Assembly (NCBI RefSeq): GCF_002283555.1
Contig: NZ_MVOI01000003.1
Location: 146,536-210,535 of the forward strand
DNA from: Rubrivirga sp. SAORIC476
GTDB lineage: Bacteria > Bacteroidota > Rhodothermia > Rhodothermales > Rubricoccaceae
Reading direction: 5' to 3'
DNA length: 64,000 nucleotides
Shown here piece after piece: positions 50,966-59,407 of this stretch (position 1 is the stretch's first letter; each line of letters begins with the position of its first letter). The notes beneath the pieces are model-generated. The model was not told the DNA's origin. It saw only the letters and a program-made list of their open reading frames with translations, and searched no databases. The position numbers were made by a program, and so were the translations under genes.

Positions 50966-52804
50966 CTACTCGACCGTGACGCTCTTGGCGAGGTTGCGCG
51001 GCTGGTCCACGTTGCACCCCCGCATCACCGCGATGTGGTAGCTCAGCAGCTGCAGCGGCACCACCGTCAGCAGCGGCTCGAACGCGTCGAGCGTCTTCGG
51101 CACCTGGACCACGTACTCCGCCAGATCGCCCAGCCCGTCGTTGCCCGCGTCTGTGATCGCGATCACCGTCCCGCCGCGCGCCGCCACCTCCTCGATGTTC
51201 GACACCACCTTGTCGTAAGTCGCCTCCCGCGTGGCGATGAACACCACCGGCATGAACTGGTCGATCAGCGCGATCGGGCCGTGCTTCATCTCCGCGGCCG
51301 GGTAGCCCTCCGCGTGGATGTAGCTGATCTCCTTCAGCTTCAGCGCGCCCTCCAGCGCCACGGGGAAGTTCACGCCCCGCCCGAGGTAGAGGAAGTTGGA
51401 CGCGTAGCGGTAGTCACGCGCCATCCGCTGGATCAGGTCGTCGTCGTCGAGCACCGTCTGGATCTGGCCGGGGATCTTCGCGAGCGCCTCGGTGTGCTCC
51501 TGGAGCGCCTCGTCGGTGAGCGTGCCCCGCTCGTGGCCCAGCAGCAGCGCGATCTGCGCCAGCACCGCCACCTGCGCCGTGAACGCCTTCGTGCTCGCGA
51601 CACCGATCTCGGGACCCGCGTGCAGGTACACCCCCGCGTCGGTCTCCCGCGCGATCGTCGAGCCGACCGCGTTGACCAGCCCGATGGCCAGCACGCCCGC
51701 CGCCTGCGCCTGCCGCACCGCCGCGAGCGTGTCGGCCGTCTCGCCGGACTGCGAGATCACGATCACCACGTCGCGGTCGGGGTCCAGCACCGGGTTGCGG
51801 TACCGGAACTCGGAGGCGTACTCGACCTCCACGTTGAGCCGCGCCAGCCGCTCGATCAGGTACTCGCCCACCAGCCCGGCGTGCCACGACGTGCCGCAGG
51901 CGCAGATCACGATCCGCTCGGCGGCCGTCAGCTGCGGCAGCACGTCGTCGAGGCCGCCCAGCTTGATGCGGCCCTCGCCCGGCCGGACGCGCCCGCGCAT
52001 GGCGTTGGCCACCGACTCGGGCTGCTCCATGATCTCCTTGAGCATGAAGTGCTCGTAGCCGCCCTTGGCGATCTCCTCGAGGTCCCAGTCGAGCTGGTGG
52101 ACCTCCTTCGAGACCGGCGCGCCGTCGATCTCGAAGACCTCGTGGCCGTCGGCGCGCACGATGGCCATCTCGCCGTCGGAGAGGTAGACGACCTGCTTGG
52201 TGAACTCGATGAACGGGCTCGCGTCGGAGCCGATGAAGTGCTCGCCCTCGCCGACGCCGAGCAGCAGCGGGCTGCCGTTGCGGGCGACGACGAGCATGTC
52301 GGGCTCGTCGAGGCTCAGCGCCACGATGCCGTAGGCGCCCTCGACGCGGGTGAGCGCCTGGCGGACGGCCTCGGGGAAGTCGAGGTCGGCCTCCTTCTGG
52401 ACCTGCTCGATGAACTTGGCCAGCACCTCGGTGTCGGTGTCGCTCTCGAAGGTGTAGCCCTGCCCGACGAGCTGCTTCTTGATGGCAGCGTAGTTCTCGA
52501 TGATGCCGTTGTGGACGATCGCGAAGCGGCCGTCGCCGGAGGTGTGGGGGTGCGAGTTGAGGTCGCACGGCGCGCCGTGGGTCGCCCAGCGGGTGTGCCC
52601 CATGCCGACGGTGCCCTCGACGGGGCGGCCGTCGAGCAGCTTGGCGAGTTCGTCGACCTTGCCCTCCTTCTTGCGGACCTGGAGCGAGCCGTTCAGGATG
52701 GCGACGCCGGCGGAGTCATACCCGCGGTATTCGAGCCGCCGGAGGCCGCTGACGAGGAGGTCGCTGGCCTGACGAGGACCGATGTATCCGACGATGCCAC
52801 ACAT
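50966..52804 (-). CDS. glmS: Glutamine-fructose-6-phosphate aminotransferase
   Basis: A 612-residue enzyme making glucosamine-6-phosphate, the first step of cell-wall and LPS amino-sugar synthesis. The glutaminase N-terminus MCGIVGYIG has the nucleophile Cys2, with LRRLEYRGYDSAG and GMGHTRWATHG following. Two SIS domains follow, with CGTSWHAG, ISQSGETADTL and KAFTAQV, ending in DQPRNLAKSVTVE, the usual C-terminus. No glmS ribozyme-like element was recognised before it. The leader (52805-52932) is 128 bases long from the upstream stop of the DAHP synthase gene, so the two may be in one operon. Confidence 0.97.
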   Translation of the reverse strand: MCGIVGYIGPRQASDLLVSGLRRLEYRGYDSAGVAILNGSLQVRKKEGKVDELAKLLDGRPVEGTVGMGHTRWATHGAPCDLNSHPHTSGDGRFAIVHNGIIENYAAIKKQLVGQGYTFESDTDTEVLAKFIEQVQKEADLDFPEAVRQALTRVEGAYGIVALSLDEPDMLVVARNGSPLLLGVGEGEHFIGSDASPFIEFTKQVVYLSDGEMAIVRADGHEVFEIDGAPVSKEVHQLDWDLEEIAKGGYEHFMLKEIMEQPESVANAMRGRVRPGEGRIKLGGLDDVLPQLTAAERIVICACGTSWHAGLVGEYLIERLARLNVEVEYASEFRYRNPVLDPDRDVVIVISQSGETADTLAAVRQAQAAGVLAIGLVNAVGSTIARETDAGVYLHAGPEIGVASTKAFTAQVAVLAQIALLLGHERGTLTDEALQEHTEALAKIPGQIQTVLDDDDLIQRMARDYRYASNFLYLGRGVNFPVALEGALKLKEISYIHAEGYPAAEMKHGPIALIDQFMPVVFIATREATYDKVVSNIEEVAARGGTVIAITDAGNDGLGDLAEYVVQVPKTLDAFEPLLTVVPLQLLSYHIAVMRGCNVDQPRNLAKSVTVE

Positions 52805-52932
52805 AGACGAGGGGAGCTAAAAAAGGGGGGATGGCGCCGCGACCGGTGCCGACGGGCACGAGCACGGCAAGACCTACGCGCGAGGAGGGCGATTCGTGCC
52901 GGAGGCGCCACGAACGGCCGGGCCGCCGAAAG

Positions 52933-53982
52933 CTAGGCCAGCGCGGGCGCGGGCTCGCCGTCCGGGAGCGTCCGCCCGACCACCTCGGCGACGCGGCGGG
53001 CCTGGTCCATGAGGCCCGCGAAGGCGTCGAGGTAGAGCGACTGGGGACCGTCGGAGAGCGCCTCGGGCGGGTTGGGGTGCGCCTCGATCATCAGCCCGTC
53101 GGCCCCACAGGCGACGGCCGCGACGGCCATCGGCGCCACCTTGTCGCGGATGCCGACCCCGTGGCTGGGGTCGACGATGATGGGCAGGTGGCTGAGCTGC
53201 TTCACGACCGGCACCGCGCTCAGGTCGAGCGTGTTGCGCGTCGCCGTCTCGAACGTCCGGATACCGCGCTCGCAGAGGATCACGTCCGGGTTGCCCTCGG
53301 CGAGGATGTACTCGGCCGACATCAGCCACTCCTCGATGGTCGCGCTCATGCCGCGCTTGAGGAGCACCGGGATGCCCGACCGCCCGGCCTCTTTGAGGAG
53401 GGCGAAGTTCTGCATGTTGCGCGCCCCGATCTGGAGCACGTCGGTGTACCGCCCGACGACCTCCAGCTGGCTCTCGGTCATCACCTCGGTGACCACCTTG
53501 AGGCCGTGGCGGTCGGCCGCGCCGCGCATGATCTTCAGCCCCTCCTCCCCCAGCCCCTGGAACGAGTACGGGCTGGAGCGGGGCTTGAAGGCGCCGCCAC
53601 GCAGGATGCGGGCGCCCGCTGCCGCGACCGCCGCCGCCGAGGCCTCCATCTGGTCCTCGCTCTCGACGGAGCACGGCCCGGCCATCACCACCAGTTCCGC
53701 CCCGCCGACCGCGAGGCCGTCCACGGACACGACAGTGTCGGACGGGTGACCGGTGCGGGCGGCGAACGTGTACGGGCTCGTCACCCGGACCACGTCGCGA
53801 ACGTCCGGCAGCACCTTGATGTGGCGCACGTCGAAGTCGACCGGAACGCCGGTCGCGCCGAGCACGACGGGCTCGTCGCCGGTCCGGTGGACGCCGAAGC
53901 CGAACGCCTCCAGCGCTGCGACGAGGGCCTCGACGCGGTCGCCGGGGACGGTGGGGTCGGGGATGACGACGAGGCCGGGCAT
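52933..53982 (-). CDS. aroF: 3-deoxy-7-phosphoheptulonate synthase (type I-beta)
   Basis: A 349-residue enzyme starting the shikimate pathway from phosphoenolpyruvate and erythrose 4-phosphate. The N-terminal 70 residues form a ferredoxin-like regulatory domain (MPGLVVIPDPTVPGDRVEAL); the catalytic barrel has VVMAGPCSVES near 105, LRGGAFKPRSSPYSFQGLG, QIGARNMQNFALLKEAG, LLKRGMSATIEEWL, and IIVDPSHGVGIRDKV. This is the layout of Thermotoga-type enzymes whose N-terminal domain gives feedback inhibition; the ligand cannot be read. It is on the same strand as glmS. Confidence 0.95.
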   Translation of the reverse strand: MPGLVVIPDPTVPGDRVEALVAALEAFGFGVHRTGDEPVVLGATGVPVDFDVRHIKVLPDVRDVVRVTSPYTFAARTGHPSDTVVSVDGLAVGGAELVVMAGPCSVESEDQMEASAAAVAAAGARILRGGAFKPRSSPYSFQGLGEEGLKIMRGAADRHGLKVVTEVMTESQLEVVGRYTDVLQIGARNMQNFALLKEAGRSGIPVLLKRGMSATIEEWLMSAEYILAEGNPDVILCERGIRTFETATRNTLDLSAVPVVKQLSHLPIIVDPSHGVGIRDKVAPMAVAAVACGADGLMIEAHPNPPEALSDGPQSLYLDAFAGLMDQARRVAEVVGRTLPDGEPAPALA

Positions 53983-54102
53983 GGGCGCGGGGTTTCAGGG
54001 AGGACTGAAACGTACGGGACGCCATCCGTCCGGTTCGCGCTTCACGCCGAGTCCGCGCACCACGCCGTCCGTACGGTGAGGTCTGCGGACGCCACCTCGA
54101 TC

Positions 54103-54546
54103 CTACCGGAACGTGATCGAGACCGGCTCCGACTCTCCGTACGCGAAGTCGAGGAGGGTCGCCGATGAGAGCCGGATGGTGCCGCCGTCGATGGTGCCTC
54201 CACCGGTCAACCGGATGCCGGTGCCGTGTGCTCGCGCGACCTCCGTCCTCGTCGTCATGCCGGAGAGGGTGACGCTGGAGCCGGTCACCACCCCGGAGAC
54301 CTCGCCGAGCCCGACGTATTCGTCGGCGAGGCCGACAGGCCCGCGCACCACGCGGAGGCGTCCCTCGAACTCGCCCTCCGCATCGGGTTCGTCGAGGTCG
54401 AGGCGGATCTCGAAGTCGATGGAAATCCCGTCGGCGAAGGCGGCTGTGACATCGCCCTCGTAGGGACCGGCGAGCGCGGTGTCGCCGCCGCCGCTGTCGC
54501 AACCGACGGCGACGACAAGCAGGAGCGCGAGGACGAGACGAGGCAT
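54103..54546 (-). CDS. Lipoprotein of unknown function
   Basis: A 147-residue lipoprotein whose start at 54546 gives MPRLVLALLLVVAVGC with lipobox AVGC; an ATG at 54600 would put 18 odd residues in front. The mature protein is strand-rich and Gly-rich (AGPYEGDVTAAFADGIS, FEGRLRVVRGPV, TGGGTIDGGTIRLSS), probably a small beta-barrel like a lipocalin-type fold. No family recognised. It lies downstream of lptB on the same strand, with a 94-base gap. Confidence 0.72.
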   Translation of the reverse strand: MPRLVLALLLVVAVGCDSGGGDTALAGPYEGDVTAAFADGISIDFEIRLDLDEPDAEGEFEGRLRVVRGPVGLADEYVGLGEVSGVVTGSSVTLSGMTTRTEVARAHGTGIRLTGGGTIDGGTIRLSSATLLDFAYGESEPVSITFR

Positions 54547-54640
54547 GGGAGTCGGGAGGATGTACTCGACCCAACGAGATCGCGGGCCCGACCGGCTCAC
54601 GAAGCCTCGGCCTCTTCTCCGTCCTGTCGGCGACCTCGGG

Positions 54641-55330
54641 TCAGCCCTGGTAGCGGTCCAGGGTAAAGCTCTCCCCGAGGTAGCGCCGCCGGACCTCTTC
54701 GTTGGCCGCCAGCTCCTCCGCCGTGCCCTCCATAAAGATCTTCCCGTCGTAGAGCAGGTACGCGCGGTCGGTGATCGCCAGCGTCTCGTGGACGTTGTGG
54801 TCGGTGATGAGGACCCCGATCCCGCGCTCGCGGAGCTGGGCCACGATCCGCATGATGTCTTCCACAGCGATCGGGTCGACGCCGGCGAACGGCTCGTCGA
54901 GGAGGATGAAGCCGGGGCGCGTGGCGAGCGCGCGGGCGATCTCGGTCCGCCGCCGCTCGCCGCCGGAGAGCTGGTGCCCCTTCGACCGGCGGACCGTCTC
55001 CAGCCCGAACTCGCCGATCAGCTCCTCGACACGCGCCTCCTTCTCGTCGCGCGGCATCTTTTGGAAGTCGAGCACCGCGCGCAGGTTGTCCTCGACGGTC
55101 ATCGCGCCGAAGATGGACGCCTCCTGGGCGAGGTAGCCGATGCCGAGACGGGCGCGCCGGTACATCGGCGTCCGCGTGATGCGCGTCTCGTCGCCACCGG
55201 GCGTGTCGAGGTAGACGTTCCCGGCGTCCGGCCGGATCATGCCGACCACCATGTAGAAGGTCGTCGTCTTGCCCGCTCCGTTCGGCCCCAGCAGGCCGAC
55301 GCACGTGCCCTGCTCGACCGACAGCGACAC
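54641..55330 (-). CDS. lptB: Lipopolysaccharide export ABC transporter ATP-binding protein
   Basis: At least 229 residues. LptB drives lipopolysaccharide extraction from the inner membrane. Walker A is GPNGAGKTT, the signature [15 protein letters not shown], Walker [14 protein letters not shown], and the His switch [11 protein letters not shown] are all present. The first ATG/GTG in frame is the GTG at 55330, but the coding frame clearly continues upstream to about 55420: it encodes [20 protein letters not shown], the normal beginning of LptB. No ATG/GTG/TTG starts that longer frame; only a CTG at 55420, or an ATG at 55440 that is out of frame. The true start is unresolved, so the shorter call is conservative. 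It follows the OstA gene. Confidence 0.93.
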   Translation of the reverse strand: MSLSVEQGTCVGLLGPNGAGKTTTFYMVVGMIRPDAGNVYLDTPGGDETRITRTPMYRRARLGIGYLAQEASIFGAMTVEDNLRAVLDFQKMPRDEKEARVEELIGEFGLETVRRSKGHQLSGGERRRTEIARALATRPGFILLDEPFAGVDPIAVEDIMRIVAQLRERGIGVLITDHNVHETLAITDRAYLLYDGKIFMEGTAEELAANEEVRRRYLGESFTLDRYQG

Positions 55331-55461
55331 GCCGTCGACGACGGTGCGGCGACGGTAGCGCTTGACGAGGCCCTCGGCGCGGAGGGTCTTCGGCTCGGGA
55401 GTGGGGAGGGCGGGGTTCAGGGTTCGGTGGGGTCAGGCATCGCCAGGAAGATCGCCCCGGG

Positions 55462-55481
55462 CCGCCTCGGCGCCGAGGTGG
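55462..55481. repeat. Palindromic repeat, copy 4
   Basis: CCGCCTCGGC and GCCGAGGTGG meet with one mismatch between arms. It sits between the OstA and lptB genes, just before the disputed lptB start. Confidence 0.6.
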
Positions 55482-55487
55482 GCGGGG

Positions 55488-57218
55488 TCAGCCATCGGAC
55501 GAGGGAGGGGCGTCGTCGGAGATGGGCTCGTCGTCGGGGAGGGGCTCTGTGTCGTCGGATGAGAGCGCCTCCTCGGCGCCCGGTACCTGCGGCCGGTCAT
55601 CCTCTGCTCCCGGTCTGCCGGCTGCGTCTCGCTCCAGCCAGCCGACCTCCCAGCCGTCGCCGAGGACCGCCTCGCGGGTCGGCGCGTCCGGGTCGTAGGC
55701 GAAGCCCGGCAGGCGCGGGTCGTCCGGGACGACGCTGGGGCCGTAGGTCGTGCCTTCGATGCCGCGGTAGCCCGAGAGCTCCCGCAACTCGCCGTCGGCG
55801 AAGCGGAACGAGAGCGTGTCGGCCGAGAGCTCCTCGGCACCCGCGAGCAGCCCCTCTGGAGTCGCGCGGTAGTAGACCACCTGGGCGTTCGGCCCGACGC
55901 CCAGCGAGCGCAGTTCGTCGGCATCGAAGCGGCCCACCATGCGGACCCCCGCGATCTGCTGGAGGCGGCCGAGTGTCGAGTCGAGGCGCGCTGCGAAGGC
56001 CCGGCCGAGGACGAGGAGTGAGTCGACGGCGCCGCCGCGGATGGTCGTGAAGAGGCTGTCGCCGGTCAGCTGCGAGCCGTCGGCCCAGACGGAAGGGCGG
56101 CTCGCGCCGAACAGACCCAGCCGGTCGAGCGGCTCGGCGAGCGAGTCGGCGGCGGGGGTGCGGACGAAGCGCGCGGAGTCGGCGACGGCCGCGAGCCGCC
56201 GTTCCCAGAGCCGCATCCCGCCCGCCAGCACGACCACGGTGGAGGTGTCCGCCCCGACGGCGAGTCGGGAGGCGTCGATGCGGGGCGCCCGTGCGAGCGT
56301 GGAGTCGACACGCCCGGTCGAGTCGCGCGACAGGACGAGCAGGAGCGGGTCGCGGTCGGGCTCGCCGCGCGCCGACGCCGTCTCCTCCTGGCCGTCGAAC
56401 AGGAGCGTCTCGCCGAAGAGGAGCGTCCGCCGGGACGAATCCGGGGACGCTTCGGGAGCGCGCTCGGCGCGGCGATCGTCGCCGAGGCGGTCGAGCACCA
56501 CGCGACCGTAGGCGCGGGCCCGCTCGGTCCGCCGGAAGTAGACCACCGAGTCGGCGTCGAGGGCCGCATCGGGACGCCGCAGGCGAACGTCCCCGGAGAA
56601 GTCGGCCCGGCGCACGTCGGCGTCGTAGGTCCCGCGCGCGGCCGTGAGCGTGCCGGACGAGTCCTCCAGCGCGACCGGCCCCGAGAACTCGGCGACGCGC
56701 CGGGCGGACGAATACGTGCCCTCGGGCGAGGTCAGGACGGCGCCACGGTGCAGAATGCGCCCGCCGCCGGAGAACGCTGCGATCTCGGCGCGGCTGTCGT
56801 AGGTCGCGGTGGGCGCGAACAGCACCGACTCGCCATCGCCGAGGCGGACGGCCCCGGTGGCCACGGCGACCTTGGCGTTCGAGTCGTACGTCACCGCGTC
56901 CGCCGTGAGCGTGTCCTGCCCGGAGAGAATCCGGACGGCGCCGTCCAGCACCACCTCGCCGCGGCTCTCGTAGTAGAAGGCCCGCCGCGAGCGCAGCAGC
57001 GTCGTGTCCTGACGGAGCCGCACGTTTCCCTCCAGCCGCCGCACGACGCCCGCCGTGTCCGAGGTCACCTCCACGTAGTCGGCGTTGAGGATCTCGACGA
57101 GCCGCGTCTGGGCCGTGGAGGGCTGCGGGATGAAGAGGCAGAACGGGATGAGCAGAGCGAGGGCTCGCAGCCACCACCCCCCTCCCGAGTCCCGTGCCCC
57201 GCGTGCTTCCCTGATCAT
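55488..57218 (-). CDS. OstA/LptA-like periplasmic protein
   Basis: A 576-residue exported protein of the OstA family, which forms the periplasmic bridge for lipopolysaccharide transport. The signal peptide occupies about residues 1-36 (WWLRALALLIPFCLFIP, then STAQ). Repeated OstA strands follow: VVRRLEGNVRLRQDTTLL, RGEVVLDGAVRI, SNAKVAVATGAVRLGDG, and others to about residue 250. The last 300 residues contain a long acidic, Pro/Ser-rich tail (EALSSDDTEPLPDDEP). This is far longer than LptA (about 180), and closer in size to the OstA proteins of Bacteroidota. Overlaps lptC by ATGA. Confidence 0.87.
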   Translation of the reverse strand: MIREARGARDSGGGWWLRALALLIPFCLFIPQPSTAQTRLVEILNADYVEVTSDTAGVVRRLEGNVRLRQDTTLLRSRRAFYYESRGEVVLDGAVRILSGQDTLTADAVTYDSNAKVAVATGAVRLGDGESVLFAPTATYDSRAEIAAFSGGGRILHRGAVLTSPEGTYSSARRVAEFSGPVALEDSSGTLTAARGTYDADVRRADFSGDVRLRRPDAALDADSVVYFRRTERARAYGRVVLDRLGDDRRAERAPEASPDSSRRTLLFGETLLFDGQEETASARGEPDRDPLLLVLSRDSTGRVDSTLARAPRIDASRLAVGADTSTVVVLAGGMRLWERRLAAVADSARFVRTPAADSLAEPLDRLGLFGASRPSVWADGSQLTGDSLFTTIRGGAVDSLLVLGRAFAARLDSTLGRLQQIAGVRMVGRFDADELRSLGVGPNAQVVYYRATPEGLLAGAEELSADTLSFRFADGELRELSGYRGIEGTTYGPSVVPDDPRLPGFAYDPDAPTREAVLGDGWEVGWLERDAAGRPGAEDDRPQVPGAEEALSSDDTEPLPDDEPISDDAPPSSDG

Positions 57219-58057
57219 TCGCTCACCTCGATTTCGCCGGTCGCGTTGCGGAACGAGTAGCGCGACAGGTCGGCCGTGGCTGAGAGCCCCACACCGCGGA
57301 CGCGCTCGCCGGGGCCGTCGAACGAGAACGCGCCCGGTGCTGAGAACCGGCCGGCCGACTCGCTCCAGATCACACGCTCGGCGACCAACGTCCGCCCACC
57401 CGACGAGACCACGCGCACGCCGCCGACGGCCTCGTACCGCCCGCTCCCCCCACTGACGGTCCGCGCACGGACGGTCGCCTGGGCACGGCCCGACAGCTCC
57501 ACCTCGGCGCCTCCCGACGCCGTGAACGCCCCGCCCTCCCGGATCGTCACGCGGGGCGCCCGGACGCGTGCGCCGCCGCCCCCGAGCACCTCGGCCCGCA
57601 CGCCGCCCGAGGCAGTCACGTTCGTGCCCTCGACTGTGAGGCGCGCGGCATCGATCACCGCCCCGTCGGCACCGGAGACGGTGGCCCTCGCCTGGCCTTC
57701 CGCTTCGACGCGGGCCCCATTGTCGAACAGCCGGACCTCTCGCGCGCGGACCGCCCCCCGGGCTGCCCCTTCCGCGTCGAACAGTCGGATCGAGACGGGC
57801 GTGGCCGCGGTGTCGCCCGGTGCCGGGCCGAGGTACACGTACGCCGTGTCGCGGTCGTAGCGGGCGAGGTACGGCGCGTCGATCTCCAGCTGAGACCGGC
57901 CGTCGGCACTGGTGCGGAGGCTCGCGTTCCAGCTCTCGCTGTCGGGCAGATCCTCGACCGACACGCCGGGCGGCAGGCCCTCCACGGCTCGCCGCGTGCA
58001 GCCCCCCACGACGAGCGCGACGGCGAGGAGGACGAGCGGGAGCGGGGAGCGGCGCAC
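57215..58057 (-). CDS. lptC: LPS export system protein LptC
   Basis: A 280-residue lipoprotein-like protein (GTG start, lipobox VVGGC). LptC links the inner-membrane LptBFG complex with LptA. It shows LEIDAPYLARYDRDTAYVYL, RLFDAEGAARGAVRAREVRLFDNGARVEAEG and a long series of beta strands (SGGGTRV-type repeats: VTASGGVRAEVLGGGGARVR). The common LptC pattern matches, but the protein is longer than usual (about 190). Coupled by ATGA to the OstA gene. TAGCTTCT lies at 58064-58071, about 7-14 bases before the start. Confidence 0.85.
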   Translation of the reverse strand: MRRSPLPLVLLAVALVVGGCTRRAVEGLPPGVSVEDLPDSESWNASLRTSADGRSQLEIDAPYLARYDRDTAYVYLGPAPGDTAATPVSIRLFDAEGAARGAVRAREVRLFDNGARVEAEGQARATVSGADGAVIDAARLTVEGTNVTASGGVRAEVLGGGGARVRAPRVTIREGGAFTASGGAEVELSGRAQATVRARTVSGGSGRYEAVGGVRVVSSGGRTLVAERVIWSESAGRFSAPGAFSFDGPGERVRGVGLSATADLSRYSFRNATGEIEVSE

Positions 58058-58061
58058 AGGG

Positions 58062-58071
58062 AGAGAAGCTA
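58062..58071 (-). promoter_or_regulatory. -7 promoter element of the lptC operon
   Basis: The minus strand reads TAGCTTCTCT, with its TA 13 bases before the GTG start at 58057. This would leave little or no leader RNA. Confidence 0.35.
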
Positions 58072-58351
58072 GCGAGGCCGCCAGCCGGGACCGGTGAGAA
58101 GACAGAGAGAGGCGCGAGAGGCAAACGTCGGCGTGCGAGCGGGACGAGTCGCGGGGCCACCCGCCTTCCGCGCCTGCCCCGGTGACCGGCTCGGGGTTCG
58201 AAACGCCCGGCCGGATTACGGAAGGAGCCCCCGCACAAGCCTCTCAGCAGGGCAGATCAGGGCAGCGGGGCGGCCGAGAACGCCCAGAGCGTTTGATTTC
58301 GCATCGTGTCGCGTCCGCGTGACGCCTCGGCGGACAGGGAAAGCCCGGTGG

Positions 58352-58357
58352 TATGAT
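58352..58357 (+). promoter_or_regulatory. Possible -10 element of the STAS gene
   Basis: TATGAT 73 bases before the STAS ATG at 58430, with GGACA about 16 bases upstream. Low confidence; such a sequence is unlike the TAnnTT pattern seen elsewhere here. Confidence 0.3.
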
Positions 58358-58429
58358 ATCTGTCGCAGGGACAGGGGCCGCCGCCATTCCGGCCCCCTGC
58401 GATCCCCACCCGCCCCCTCGGGCGCCCTC

Positions 58430-58816
58430 ATGAGCTTCACTTTCCAGAAAGCCTCCCCCACCGCGGCTGTCGTCCGCATCGGCAAGGCCCTCGACTTCCG
58501 CAACGCCGCCGAGTTCAAGGCGTCGTGCCAGGAGCACGCCCGGCAGGGCGTCCGCTACTACGTGCTCGACTTCTCGGGCACGGGCATCCTCGACTCGACC
58601 GGCCTCGGGGTGATCTTCTCACTGTACCGCCAGCTGACGCCCGCCGGCGGGCAGGTCGTGTTCGCCTCGGTGAGCCGCCCCGTGCAGGTCGTCGTCCAGC
58701 TGACGCGCACCTACAAGGTGTTCCGCCAGTTCCCGACCGTCGAGGCGGCCCTCCAGGCCCACAGCGCGCCCTCGGCGCCCGCCCAGATCACGCAGCGCCC
58801 GACGGGCACCGCGTAA
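58430..58816 (+). CDS. STAS-domain anti-sigma factor antagonist (RsbV-like)
   Basis: A 128-residue STAS protein. The conserved phosphorylation region is DFSGTGILDSTGLGVIFSLYR near residues 45-65, with the Ser of DST as the expected target of the kinase; FRNAAEFKASCQEHARQGV precedes it. In partner switching it binds and sequesters the anti-sigma kinase when not phosphorylated. It is the first of three genes: STAS, anti-sigma kinase, receiver-phosphatase. No sigma factor gene is in the window. Confidence 0.92.
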   Translation: MSFTFQKASPTAAVVRIGKALDFRNAAEFKASCQEHARQGVRYYVLDFSGTGILDSTGLGVIFSLYRQLTPAGGQVVFASVSRPVQVVVQLTRTYKVFRQFPTVEAALQAHSAPSAPAQITQRPTGTA

Positions 58817-58852
58817 CGACCGCCCGGCCCCCTCTCCCCGGACGACGGCACC

Positions 58853-59407
58853 ATGCCGACCACCGCCTTCACCGATCTCGACCGCGCTGTAGACCGGCTC
58901 CATGCCGTCTGCGACGGATGGACCGACGAGGGTCCGATCGCGCACGTGCTCGGGGCAGACGGGATGCACGTCCTTCGCCTGACGCTCCACGAGTGGGTGG
59001 CGAACCTGGTGCAGCACGCGAGCTTCGCCGCCGAGGCGGAGATCCTGCTGACGATCGACGTGCAGGAGGGCGCCGTCCACTGCATCGTCGAGGACACGTC
59101 CGCGGGGTTCGACTTCGCGGCGCAGATCGAGTCCCAGCGCACCTTGCTGGATGCGCCCGGCCCCTCCGAGCGCGGACGCGGCCTGCTGATGCTCGTCTCC
59201 TGTGCCGAGGACCTGGAGTTCCGCGCCGCCGAACCGGGCGTCCGCCAGCGGCTCGCGTTCTCCATGCGCGACCCTGCCGGTGGAGACCTCGCGGCTCTGT
59301 TCCGCCCGGCCGACCTCGAGACCGACCCCTCCTTTCTCCGTTCCATGGGGGACGGCCTCCTCTCTGACGTTCCAGCGTCGACGGCCACGCCTCCCCCGAA
59401 CCGATGA
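58853..59407 (+). CDS. Anti-sigma regulatory kinase (RsbW/SpoIIAB-like ATPase)
   Basis: A 184-residue protein with a HATPase_c fold. The N box is LRLTLHEWVANLVQHASF near residues 42-60, and ATP-lid features appear in IVEDTSAGFDF and GPSERGRGLLMLVSCAEDLEF. It lacks HisKA and receiver parts, so it acts as a Ser kinase or anti-sigma binder. It overlaps the receiver-phosphatase gene by ATGA, so the module works as RsbU/RsbV/RsbW analogues. Its target sigma factor is not visible. Confidence 0.9.
   Translation: MPTTAFTDLDRAVDRLHAVCDGWTDEGPIAHVLGADGMHVLRLTLHEWVANLVQHASFAAEAEILLTIDVQEGAVHCIVEDTSAGFDFAAQIESQRTLLDAPGPSERGRGLLMLVSCAEDLEFRAAEPGVRQRLAFSMRDPAGGDLAALFRPADLETDPSFLRSMGDGLLSDVPASTATPPPNR

Larger units (their letters stand above)
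58058..58429 (+). other. 372-base gap before the partner-switching operon
   Basis: Divergent region between lptC and the STAS gene. A -10-like TATGAT at 58352-58357 lies 73 bases before the STAS start. A TTTGATTT sequence occurs around 58291-58298. A tRNA-like T loop at 58195-58205 was judged not real. Confidence 0.5.

Noticed and set aside
57219-58238. N-terminal extension of the OstA gene through the lptC region
   Set aside because: The open frame continues there but the sequence is Arg-rich out-of-frame lptC; the signal peptide begins at 57218.
58170-58240. Possible tRNA-like T loop (GGTTCGAAAC)
   Set aside because: The T stem does not pair properly and no acceptor or anticodon stem could be placed around it.
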